From: Marinobacter litoralis | GTDB taxonomy: Bacteria > Pseudomonadota > Gammaproteobacteria > Pseudomonadales > Oleiphilaceae | Direction of reading: 5' to 3' | Assembly: GCF_003336705.1 (NCBI RefSeq) | Contig: NZ_QMDL01000002.1 | Coordinates: 295,262-359,261 of the forward strand | Length of the DNA stretch: 64,000 nt | Part shown: positions 46,908-55,129 of the stretch, one piece after another | How positions within the stretch are numbered: position 1 is the stretch's first letter | Layout of the letters: every line of letters starts with the position of its first letter | The notes under the pieces: model-generated | Told to the model about the DNA's origin: nothing | Seen by the model: only the letters and a program-made list of their open reading frames with translations | Database searches by the model: none | Program-made: the position numbers and the translations under genes

Positions 46908-48068
46908 ATGAATTTCACATCAGAGCACGATGCCCTTAGAAAAACCGTAAGAGATTTCGTCGAAAAAGAAATCAATCCATACGTTGATGAATGGGAAGAA
47001 GCCGGCGAATACCCGATTCGCGATGTGTTCAAAAAACTCGGCAACCTGGGCCTGCTGGGCATTCAAAAGCCCGAAGAATACGGCGGCATGGGTTTGGACT
47101 ACAGCTACAACCTGGTTGCAGCGGAAGAGCTGGGCATGGCCAAGTGCGGCGGTGTTCCTCTGTCTATCGGTGTGCAAACTGACATGTGTACGCCGGCGAT
47201 TGCCCGCTTTGGCTCCGACGAACTGAAGCGTAACTTTTTGACTCCGGCTATTACGGGTGAGCTGATCGGCTCTATCGGTGTCAGTGAAGTGGGCGCCGGG
47301 TCTGATGTTGCTGGCCTTAAAACCACGGCCAAGAAAGACGGCGATGACTACATCATCAATGGTTCGAAGATGTGGATCACCAACTCCCCGAAAGCCGACT
47401 TCATCTGCTTGCTGGCCAACACCAGTGACGATCAGCCACATAAGAACAAAACCCTGATTGTGGTTCCCATGAGCACACCAGGCATCACGTTGAGCCCGCA
47501 CCTGAACAAGCTGGGCATGCGCTCCTCGGAAACCGCACAGGTATTCTTCGACGACGTGCGGGTGCCACAGCGCAACCGTATTGGTGCAGAAGGCACGGGT
47601 TTCATGTGTCAGATGATCCAGTTTCAGGAAGAGCGCATGTGGGGCGCGGCAAACGTCATCAAAGCGCTGGAAAGCTGCATTGAGCAGACCATCGAGTACT
47701 GTCAGGAGCGCAAAACCTTCGGCCAGCCCTTGATCAACAATCAGTACATCCATTTCCGTTTGGCAGAGCTGCAAACCGAAGTGGAGGCGTTGCGCGCCCT
47801 CACCTACAAAGCCTGTGAGCTGCACATTGCTGGCAAAGATGTCACCCAACTTGCGTCTATGGCCAAGCTCAAAGCCGGCCGCTTAGGCCGTGAAGTCACA
47901 GACACCTGCCTGCAATACTGGGGTGGTAACGGTTACATGTGGGAAAACCCGCTCGCCCGCGCTTACCGGGACGTACGTCTGGTTTCCATTGGCGGCGGTG
48001 CCGACGAAATCATGCTTGGCATTATCTGCAAGACCATGAACATCTTGCCGGGCAAGCAAAAAGGCTAA
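46908..48068 (+). CDS. atuD: AtuD, citronellyl-CoA dehydrogenase
   Basis: FAD acyl-CoA dehydrogenase converting citronellyl-CoA to cis-geranyl-CoA. The 386-residue protein has IGSIGVSEVGAGSDVAGLKTTA (FAD and substrate site), GSKMWITNSPKADF, GNGYMWENPLARAYRDVRLVSIGGGADEIMLG. The catalytic base position is read as the Glu before the IML motif (ADEIMLG). Ribosome binding site gcaggaga precedes ATG. Two acyl-CoA dehydrogenases are typical in atu/liu clusters; here one serves the pathway. Palindromic element copy 4 follows 21 bp after the stop. Confidence 0.9.
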   Translation: MNFTSEHDALRKTVRDFVEKEINPYVDEWEEAGEYPIRDVFKKLGNLGLLGIQKPEEYGGMGLDYSYNLVAAEELGMAKCGGVPLSIGVQTDMCTPAIARFGSDELKRNFLTPAITGELIGSIGVSEVGAGSDVAGLKTTAKKDGDDYIINGSKMWITNSPKADFICLLANTSDDQPHKNKTLIVVPMSTPGITLSPHLNKLGMRSSETAQVFFDDVRVPQRNRIGAEGTGFMCQMIQFQEERMWGAANVIKALESCIEQTIEYCQERKTFGQPLINNQYIHFRLAELQTEVEALRALTYKACELHIAGKDVTQLASMAKLKAGRLGREVTDTCLQYWGGNGYMWENPLARAYRDVRLVSIGGGADEIMLGIICKTMNILPGKQKG

Positions 48069-48089
48069 GGCATCTAACAGGAGGAAGGC

Positions 48090-48197
48090 CAGCCACGGGG
48101 CGGTGCTTTCCGGGACACGCTACAAGTACGTCCCTGTAGGCTCGTTTCGGGCCGTCCTTGGCCCTCAACGGTCCCGGAAAGCACCACCCCGCGGCTG
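48090..48197 (+). repeat. Palindromic element copy 4 (54-nt core class)
   Basis: Arms 48090-48116 and 48171-48197 pair over 27 nt with two mismatches. The core (48117-48170) starts ACGCTACAAG; its first hairpin is TACG/TGTA (one G-U), its second GGGCC/GGCCC (48149-48164). Compared with copies 1 and 2, both helices differ by paired substitutions. It lies between atuD and atuE, ending 27 bp before the atuE start. Confidence 0.85.
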
Positions 48198-48224
48198 CCC
48201 CCAGACAAAATGCGTGGAGTCCTT

Positions 48225-49040
48225 ATGGAACAGCTATTACCAAATTGCGAAACCCTCGCCCTCGAGCAACGCGGTCCGGCGTTAATGGTCACCATCAACC
48301 GGCCTGAAGTCCGGAACGCCATGAGCCTGAAAATGGTCGACGAACTCTCGGCCATTTTCACCCAGGTTGAAAACAACAACACCATCAGAGCCGTCGTCAT
48401 CCGTGGTGCCGGTGGCCACTTCTGTGCCGGCGGCGACATCAAAGACATGGCCGGCGCTAAAAATCAGGAAGGCGAAGGCCGCGACAACCCGTTCTACAAA
48501 CTGAACCGAGCCTTCGGCGAAATGATTCAACAGGTCAACGAATCCTCCAAAATCGTCATCGCCATCACCGAAGGCGCGGTCATGGGCGGCGGTTTCGGAT
48601 TGGCGTGTGTTTCCGACCTCGCCATTGCCGGTCCCACCGCCAGGTTCGGCATGCCCGAAACCACACTGGGCATCATCCCCGCTCAGATCGCCCCCTTCGT
48701 GGTTGCCCGAACTGGCCTGACCCAGGCCCGTCGATTGGCCCTGCTCGGCCTGCGTGTGGATGCTCAAGAAGCACAGCGCCTGGGCATCGTGCACGAAGTG
48801 GCCGGGAACGAAGAGCATATCGAGACGTTGTTAGCCGCTGCACTCGACCGAGCCCGCCTCTGTGCCCCAAACGCAACCGCCCAGACCAAAGCGCTTCTGC
48901 ACAGAGTCGGCAACGAAAACATGAGCGATTTGCTGGACGATGCGGCCGAGATGTTCTCCACCGCCGTGCGCGGCCCGGAAGGCGCCGAAGGCACTATGGC
49001 CTTTGTGCAGAAGCGTGAGCCTAGGTGGGCCAGTAACTAA
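48225..49040 (+). CDS. atuE: AtuE, isohexenylglutaconyl-CoA hydratase
   Basis: Crotonase-family enzyme that hydrates 3-isohexenylglutaconyl-CoA after carboxylation. From ATG 48225 (MEQLLPNCETLALEQRGPAL, ribosome binding site ggag) it has 271 residues with the crotonase fold: oxyanion-hole segments RGAGGHFCAGGDIKDM and ITEGAVMGGGFGLACVSDLA, and the catalytic Glu region FGMPETTLGI. An upstream ATG at 48210 would add five residues (MRGVL). Palindromic elements lie on both sides (copies 4 and 5). Confidence 0.89.
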   Translation: MEQLLPNCETLALEQRGPALMVTINRPEVRNAMSLKMVDELSAIFTQVENNNTIRAVVIRGAGGHFCAGGDIKDMAGAKNQEGEGRDNPFYKLNRAFGEMIQQVNESSKIVIAITEGAVMGGGFGLACVSDLAIAGPTARFGMPETTLGIIPAQIAPFVVARTGLTQARRLALLGLRVDAQEAQRLGIVHEVAGNEEHIETLLAAALDRARLCAPNATAQTKALLHRVGNENMSDLLDDAAEMFSTAVRGPEGAEGTMAFVQKREPRWASN

Positions 49041-49104
49041 AAACAAAAGCATCGCTGCTTGGACTTCTGGTAGCGACGATAACGGTTTAACAGAGTCAGC
49101 GGGA

Positions 49105-49217
49105 GCGTAGGTGTAGGTGGTTCTCCAGAAAATGTGCGTAGCCATGGATGGCGGAGCAGAAGCGCCACATGGATGTGCCGAAGGAGCGGTTTTCTGGAGA
49201 ACCACCTACACCTACGC
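49105..49217 (-). repeat. Palindromic element copy 5 (57-nt core class), perfect arms
   Basis: Arms 49105-49132 and 49190-49217 are perfectly complementary over 28 nt. The 57-nt core (49133-49189) is in the reverse orientation: GCCAT/ATGGC (49141-49152) precedes CACAT/ATGTG (49166-49177). It lies between atuE and atuF, ending 24 bp before the atuF start. The arm sequence is unlike that of any other copy in the window. Confidence 0.88.
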
Positions 49218-49241
49218 GGACGAGCTCCAAGGTAAGAGATC

Positions 49242-51197
49242 ATGCAAATGCTAAAAAAACTACTCATCGCAAACCGTGGCGAAATCGCCTGCAGAGTTAT
49301 CCAAACCGCCAAAGCGCTCGGATACCGGACCGTCGCCGTCTACTCAGAAGCCGACGCCAACGCCCTGCACGTTGAACAAGCCGACGAAGCCGTTTGCATC
49401 GGCCCGGCACAAGTCTCCGCCTCTTACCTGAACGCAGAGGCAATCCTGGATGCCGCCAAGAAAACCGGCGCCGACTGCATCCACCCCGGCTACGGCTTCC
49501 TGTCCGAAAACGCCGGCTTCGCAAAAGCCATCAAACAAGCCGGCCTGATCTTCGTCGGCCCACCGGAAAACGCCATCGAACTGATGGGCAGCAAGCGCCG
49601 CTCCAAAATCGCCATGCAAGAAGCCGGCGTCCCCGTCGTCCCGGGCTTTGAAGGTAACAACGCCAGCGATGAAGAACTCATCGCAGCCGCCAAAGACATC
49701 GGCGTACCCCTCATGCTCAAAGCCTCTGCCGGCGGCGGTGGCCGCGGTATGCGACTGGTCGAAGACCAAAACCAACTGGCCGACAGCATCAAACGCGCGC
49801 GCTCCGAAGCCAAACAAGCCTTCGGCGACGACGAAATGATCATCGAAAAAGCCGTGATCGAACCTCGCCACGTCGAAATCCAGGTCTTCGCGGACCGCCA
49901 CGGCAACGCCGTCTACCTAGGAGAGCGAGATTGCTCCGTTCAGCGCCGGCACCAGAAAGTCGTCGAAGAAGCGCCCTCGCCTTTCGTCACCCCGGAACTC
50001 CGCCAAGCCATGGGCGAAGCCGCGGTGAAAGCAGCCTTGGCCTGCGGCTACGAAGGCGCCGGCACGGTCGAATTCCTCGTCGATAAAGACCGCAACTTCT
50101 ACTTCCTGGAAATGAACACCCGTCTGCAGGTAGAGCACCCGGTTACCGAACTGATCACCGGCCAAGACCTCGTCGCCTGGCAGCTTATGGTCGCGGAAGG
50201 CCAGACTCTGCCGCTGGCACAGGAAGAGATCCAGCTCAACGGCCATGCCATCGAAGTGCGGCTGTACGCGGAAGATCCCGCAACCGACTTCACGCCGCAA
50301 ACCGGCACCCTGCACCAGTTCTCGCCAGCCACGGGTGAAGGCCTGCGTTTCGATACCGGCGTACGTTCCGGCGATGTGGTCAGCCCTCACTACGACCCCA
50401 TGTTGGCAAAAGTGATCGCCTGGGGCCAAAACCGCGACGAAGCGCGTCGCAGGTTGATTCGTGCACTGGAAGACACCACCGTATTCGGCGTGACTACCAA
50501 CCGCCACTTCCTGAGCCGCATCATTGCCGATGAAACCTTTGGTGCCGGAGAAGCCACAACCGCCTTCCTCCAGCAGTCGTTCAAAGACGACCCGTCGCTC
50601 GCACCACAAGCACTCAGCATTCGCGAACTGGCGCTCAGCGCCTGCGCACTCAGCCTCGGCACTTCGGGCCAACATGGCTGGAGTAACGCCCCTGCGACCG
50701 TGATGCCCATGAGCCTTGAAGTACAGGACGAAACCGTCGAACTGCTCGTTCGTCGATCCGGTCAAAAGCTCATTGTCTCCCACGAAGAGGCGCAATATGA
50801 GCTGCAACTCCAAAGCCACCAGCCGGGGCTGCTGTGCATTATCGACAATGGCGTTCGTCACCGGTGCCAATATCACCAGACCGGTGATTCCCTATATTTA
50901 CAAGCTTTCGGACGCTCGTGGGCTATTGTTGACCGCACACATCAACCAGCAGCAGGTGCCCAAGGAGCCGGCAGTGGCCGCATACAAGCCGCGATGGACG
51001 GTGCCATCATCGACGTACTCGTTAATGAAGGTGAAACCGTTACCCAAGGCCAGACTCTTGTGGTGCTGGAAGCAATGAAAATGGAGCACCCCGTCAAAGC
51101 AGACCGGGACGGTGTCGTGGCTGGCCTGCACACCAATACCGGGGATCAGGTAAAGCGCAGCCAACTGTTGGTTGAACTGGCGCCCGAAGACGCTTAA
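49242..51197 (+). CDS. atuF: AtuF, geranyl-CoA carboxylase alpha subunit (biotin-containing)
   Basis: Biotin carboxylase and biotin carrier subunit paired with AtuC. The 651-residue protein has the biotin carboxylase N-domain (KKLLIANRGEIACRVIQTAK), ATP-grasp (LLKASAGGGGRGMRLVED; EMNTRLQVEHPVTE), and a C-terminal BCCP domain with EAMKMEHPVKAD (biotinyl Lys613). ATG 49242 is preceded by aaggtaagagatc. Length and layout match both methylcrotonyl- and geranyl-CoA carboxylase alpha subunits; operon context favours the latter. Confidence 0.91.
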   Translation: MQMLKKLLIANRGEIACRVIQTAKALGYRTVAVYSEADANALHVEQADEAVCIGPAQVSASYLNAEAILDAAKKTGADCIHPGYGFLSENAGFAKAIKQAGLIFVGPPENAIELMGSKRRSKIAMQEAGVPVVPGFEGNNASDEELIAAAKDIGVPLMLKASAGGGGRGMRLVEDQNQLADSIKRARSEAKQAFGDDEMIIEKAVIEPRHVEIQVFADRHGNAVYLGERDCSVQRRHQKVVEEAPSPFVTPELRQAMGEAAVKAALACGYEGAGTVEFLVDKDRNFYFLEMNTRLQVEHPVTELITGQDLVAWQLMVAEGQTLPLAQEEIQLNGHAIEVRLYAEDPATDFTPQTGTLHQFSPATGEGLRFDTGVRSGDVVSPHYDPMLAKVIAWGQNRDEARRRLIRALEDTTVFGVTTNRHFLSRIIADETFGAGEATTAFLQQSFKDDPSLAPQALSIRELALSACALSLGTSGQHGWSNAPATVMPMSLEVQDETVELLVRRSGQKLIVSHEEAQYELQLQSHQPGLLCIIDNGVRHRCQYHQTGDSLYLQAFGRSWAIVDRTHQPAAGAQGAGSGRIQAAMDGAIIDVLVNEGETVTQGQTLVVLEAMKMEHPVKADRDGVVAGLHTNTGDQVKRSQLLVELAPEDA

Positions 51198-51256
51198 CAC
51201 ACAACATAATTCGTGAGCACAACGTAGGCTCTCGTGACGAAGGGAATGAAATAATA

Positions 51257-53086
51257 ATGAGTCAAGACATAATCTCCACCCGCGACATGATGCGCAGCAT
51301 CCCCCCGGTGCTCGGCCGTTTCCCTTCAATTGCACGAGGGCTCTACTATTACCTCGCCAAAGACAATGAAAAAGACCTGAACCTGAACAAACTGATTGCC
51401 CGGAACACTCGGAAATATCCGAACCGGCCGGCAATCCTCTGTGACGATCTGACGGTGACCTGGCAAGAGTTTGATGCCTGGAGCAACCGCATTGCGCACT
51501 ACCTTAAAAATCAGGGGCTGGTAAAAGGCGATGCCATCGCCGTGATGCTCGAAAACCGCCCGGAACTGCTGGCCGTCGTGGCCGGTGCAGCCAAAATCGG
51601 TGTGGCGTGCGCCATGCTGAACACCTCCCAGAAAGGTAAAGTGCTGGCCCACAGCATTAACTTGATCGAACCGAAAATGTTCGTGGTCGGTGAAGAGCTG
51701 GTTGAACAGGCAGAGGGGGTTCGCTCCGACATCAAACTGGCTCACGACAACCCGATGCTGTATCTGGCAGACACCAACACCCGGAACATCTTTGGTGACG
51801 CGCCCGAGGGTTACACAAACCTCGCTCTTGAAGTCAGCAAGTTCCCATCTACCCTGCCCGAACTCAATCAGCCCGTGCTGATGGGCGACACCGCGGTGTA
51901 CCTGTACACCTCTGGCACCACCGGGCTCCCGAAAGCTGCGCCGGGTTCACACCGTAAGTTTGTGCGCGCCTACGGCGGCTTCGGCATGCTATCACTGAAC
52001 ATGAAGCCGGAAGACGTGCTTTATTGTACCCTTCCGCTTTACCACGGCACTGCGTTGTTGGTTTGCTGGGGTTCGGTATTGGCTGGCGGTTCCGCCATCG
52101 CACTGCGCAGAAAATTCTCTGCCCGCGCCTTCTGGGACGACGTGCGCAAGTACAAGGCCACCACCTTCGGTTACGTTGGCGAACTCTGCCGCTACCTGCT
52201 GAACCAACCCGCCAGTGCCCAGGACCGCAACCACCCGCTGACCAAGATGATCGGTAACGGTTTGCGCCCGTCCATCTGGAAAGAGTTCAAAGAGCGGTTC
52301 GGCATTGAAACAGTGGCCGAACTTTATGCGTCTTCCGAAGGCAACATCGGGTTCTCGAACTTTTTCAACATGGATAACACCGTGGGCTTTTCGACGGCCC
52401 CTTACCGCTTGGTAAAATTCCACGATGGCACCCGCGACCCGATTCGTAATGAAAAGGGTTTTCTGGAAGAAGTCGAGAAAGGCGAACCCGGTCTTCTGCT
52501 CGGCGAGATCACCAAGAAGTGGGCGTTTGAGGGCTACACCCAAAAAGAAGCGACCGAAAAGTCGATCCTGCGGGATGGCTTCAAAAAAGGAGATTCCTGG
52601 TTCAACACTGGCGATGTGTTGCGGGAAATCGGCTTCCGCCACTTGCAGTTCGTGGACCGTATGGGCGACACCTACCGCTGGAAAGGCGAGAACGTGTCCA
52701 CCAACGAGGTGGAGAACATCATTGACGGCTCCGGCATGGTCGAAGAAGCGATCGTTTACGGTGTTGAAATCCCTCACACCAACGGCAAAGCCGGCATGGT
52801 AACGCTGGTTCCGCAAAAAACCAGCGGTGACTTTGATGCCGACAAGCTGCTGGCTTACCTGCAAGAGAATTTGCCGGCTTATGCGGTTCCGGTATTTATT
52901 CGGGTCACTCAGGCCATCGAGAAAACAGGCACCTTTAAATACCGCAAAGTGGACATTCAGAAACTGGGTTATTCACTAGACCGTCCGGATGACGAGGTTT
53001 ACGTTTGGCTTCCGAAAGCGTCTGGCTATACCAAGGTCACTCCAGAGCTGATTGCTGATATTGATGCTGGTGACGTTCGGTTCTGA
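51257..53086 (+). CDS. atuH: Acyl-CoA synthetase, AtuH-like
   Basis: AMP-forming ligase of the FATP/very-long-chain acyl-CoA synthetase type, expected to activate citronellate or other terpenoid acids. The 609-residue protein has the AMP-binding motif YLYTSGTTGLPKAAPGSH, YASSEGNIGFSNF, and DRMGDTYRWKGENVSTNEVE, with GTFKYRKVDIQKLGY near the C-terminus. It lies 59 bp after atuF on the same strand; P. aeruginosa atuH has the same relative role. The substrate is inferred from the cluster. It ends the operon. Confidence 0.87.
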   Translation: MSQDIISTRDMMRSIPPVLGRFPSIARGLYYYLAKDNEKDLNLNKLIARNTRKYPNRPAILCDDLTVTWQEFDAWSNRIAHYLKNQGLVKGDAIAVMLENRPELLAVVAGAAKIGVACAMLNTSQKGKVLAHSINLIEPKMFVVGEELVEQAEGVRSDIKLAHDNPMLYLADTNTRNIFGDAPEGYTNLALEVSKFPSTLPELNQPVLMGDTAVYLYTSGTTGLPKAAPGSHRKFVRAYGGFGMLSLNMKPEDVLYCTLPLYHGTALLVCWGSVLAGGSAIALRRKFSARAFWDDVRKYKATTFGYVGELCRYLLNQPASAQDRNHPLTKMIGNGLRPSIWKEFKERFGIETVAELYASSEGNIGFSNFFNMDNTVGFSTAPYRLVKFHDGTRDPIRNEKGFLEEVEKGEPGLLLGEITKKWAFEGYTQKEATEKSILRDGFKKGDSWFNTGDVLREIGFRHLQFVDRMGDTYRWKGENVSTNEVENIIDGSGMVEEAIVYGVEIPHTNGKAGMVTLVPQKTSGDFDADKLLAYLQENLPAYAVPVFIRVTQAIEKTGTFKYRKVDIQKLGYSLDRPDDEVYVWLPKASGYTKVTPELIADIDAGDVRF

Positions 53087-53093
53087 TTGGTGG

Positions 53094-53114
53094 TGGGGTC
53101 GTTCTTCGGCCCCA
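53094..53114. terminator. Terminator-like hairpin after atuH
   Basis: TGGGGTC/GGCCCCA (one T-G) with a 7-nt loop follows the atuH stop by 7 bp; a second paired shell TGG/CCA lies outside. No T-run is seen, so it is a weak candidate. Confidence 0.35.
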
Positions 53115-53154
53115 CTCTCACCATCAAACTTCCGCACAAGTGCCCAAACCTAAA

Positions 53155-54135
53155 TCAAGCACCCACGTTAAGAACAATCTTCCCGGTAGCCCGGCGCCCC
53201 GACAACGCCCCTAATGCCTCAGCGTACTGCTCGAACGCAAACACTTCGCTGACTTTCGGATCGATTTTGCCCTCGGCGTAGAGTTTAAGGAGCTCCATCA
53301 TGTTCTGAGCGCTGACCTCCGGCTCTCGCTGGGTAAAGCTGCCCCAAAACACACCCACTACCGAACAGCCCTTCAGCAACGTCAGATTCGCCGGTACTTT
53401 CGGAATATCACCCGCAGCGAAACCGATGATCAAATGGCGACCGTTCCAAGCCATCGAGCGTAAAGCCTGCTCAGTGAAATCTCCACCCACCGGGTCGTAG
53501 ACCACATCTACACCCTTACCTTTCGTCAGCTTTTTAATCGCATCTTTTAGCGACTCTTCGGAATAGTTAATCAACTCATCCGCGCCGGCGGCTTTGGCAA
53601 CAGCCAACTTCTCAGCAGTACTGGCAGCGGCAATAACCTTCGCGCCCATCGCCTTACCAAGTTCCACCGTGGCCAAGCCCACACCACCACTAGCGCCCAA
53701 CACCAACAAAGTCTCACCTGGCTGAATATTGGCACGCTGCTTTAATGCGTAATAAGACGTGCCATACACCATCATAAAACCCGCCGCCTTTTCATACGGC
53801 ATACCTTCAGGCAACGGCAGAAGGTTGGATTCCGGTGCCACCACCTCTTCGGCAAATGCGCCCCAACCGGTTAAAGCCGCCACACGGTCGCCGACTTTGA
53901 AGCGAGTCACTTTATCGCCAACGTCTATAACCTCTCCGGCAAGCTCACCGCCGGGCGAAAAAGGCATCGGCGGTTGCAGCTGATACTTACCCTGAATAAT
54001 CAACGTATCCGGAAAGTTCAAACCGGCAGCCTTAACCCGAATCTTAACGCCTCGGCCCTTAACCTCCGGGCTGGGTACGTCTTCAATAACCAGGTTTTCG
54101 GCGGGGCCGTATTCTTTACACAGTATTGCTTTCAT
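53155..54135 (-). CDS. NADPH:quinone oxidoreductase-like MDR protein
   Basis: A 326-residue medium-chain dehydrogenase/reductase without zinc ligands, as in quinone oxidoreductases. MKAILCKEYGPAENLVIEDV starts the GroES-like domain; PGGELAGEVIDVGDKVTRFKVGDRVAAL is typical, and LGASGGVGLATVELGKAMGAKVIA is the NADPH site. It converges on the atu operon but lies on the other strand, so it need not be part of terpene metabolism. Substrate unknown. Confidence 0.88.
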   Translation of the reverse strand: MKAILCKEYGPAENLVIEDVPSPEVKGRGVKIRVKAAGLNFPDTLIIQGKYQLQPPMPFSPGGELAGEVIDVGDKVTRFKVGDRVAALTGWGAFAEEVVAPESNLLPLPEGMPYEKAAGFMMVYGTSYYALKQRANIQPGETLLVLGASGGVGLATVELGKAMGAKVIAAASTAEKLAVAKAAGADELINYSEESLKDAIKKLTKGKGVDVVYDPVGGDFTEQALRSMAWNGRHLIIGFAAGDIPKVPANLTLLKGCSVVGVFWGSFTQREPEVSAQNMMELLKLYAEGKIDPKVSEVFAFEQYAEALGALSGRRATGKIVLNVGA

Positions 54136-54373
54136 GATCTCTCCAAGGCTGTTAGGTGCTTATTATTGATGGAACTCAAGCTAAACAGAGTTGCACGGCG
54201 AAGCAAATCAAGTTCGCTTATCTAGCTCGATAAACCCAGCTAATATAGCAGCTGGCCAACTCCGGCCTGTCATATCGCGCCATTTTGGATGAATTTAACG
54301 GCAATTTCGGCTATTCTTCGCGCTGCCCGTTCCGAACACATCTAAACCGAACCTTTTCAGCCCAGAGCTCACC

Positions 54374-54991
54374 ATGTTTGACATCATCTACGCGCTTGAA
54401 ATGATTGGCATCGTGGCTTTTGCCATTTCCGGAATGATCGTTGCGCGTTCTAAAAACATGGACCCTGTCGGGGTGTTTGCCATCGGTTTCATTACCGCAC
54501 TTGGCGGCGGCACGCTGCGGGATTTGATGATGGACAACCATCCGCTGTATTGGATCAAGCATCAGGAACAGCCCATTTTAATTTTGGGTATGGCCGTTGT
54601 TTTCAGTTACTGGAGCCGCGCACACAGCCTGAAAGAATCTCGGATCGTTTTCCCGGATGCCATCGGTCTGGGCATTTTCTCCATTCTTGGTGCCCAATTG
54701 GCACTGGATTTGGGCCACTCCTGGTTTATCGCCTCCATGCTTGGAGTCATGACAGGCACCTTCGGTGGCGCTTTGCGCGATACGCTTTGCAATGAGGTGC
54801 CCTTTATATTCCGAAAAGACCAGATCTACGCCTCTATCTCGTTTGCTGGCTGCTGGCTGTATTTCGTTTGCCAGTGGCTGCTCGAAAGCGAAACCACTGC
54901 GCTGACCATTGGCTTGTTGTTCATCGTTTTGGTGCGAATGCTGGCCGTGCGCTTTGATATTCGCCTGCAACGCGATCAGGCTCATAACTGA
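54374..54991 (+). CDS. TRIC-family cation channel protein (UPF0126)
   Basis: A 205-residue membrane protein with seven hydrophobic segments arranged as two UPF0126 repeats: ISGMIVARSKNMDPVGVFAIGFITALGGGTLRDL and LGVMTGTFGGALRDTLCNEVPFIF (read in parts). The GGGTLRD and GGALRD glycine motifs at equivalent positions identify trimeric intracellular cation channel relatives (YicG/YadS). In prokaryotes these pass monovalent cations. Stands alone, 139 bp before the purine permease. Confidence 0.9.
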   Translation: MFDIIYALEMIGIVAFAISGMIVARSKNMDPVGVFAIGFITALGGGTLRDLMMDNHPLYWIKHQEQPILILGMAVVFSYWSRAHSLKESRIVFPDAIGLGIFSILGAQLALDLGHSWFIASMLGVMTGTFGGALRDTLCNEVPFIFRKDQIYASISFAGCWLYFVCQWLLESETTALTIGLLFIVLVRMLAVRFDIRLQRDQAHN

Positions 54992-55129
54992 GCACGAAAT
55001 CATCACTTGGCGCAGGACCGTCTAGCCGGTAACATTGCATTTTTTTCACGCAAATCGTTTTTTTTTCCGCATTTAATCAGTTTTTTTCACACCCTCAACC
55101 CCAGGCACCCCGAGAGGCAGACCCACGTC

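Noticed and set aside
48074..48285. Open frames through element copy 4, including a start for atuE inside or near it.
   Set aside because: They follow the repeat rather than a protein family; the ATG at 48225 with ggag fits the crotonase N-terminus.
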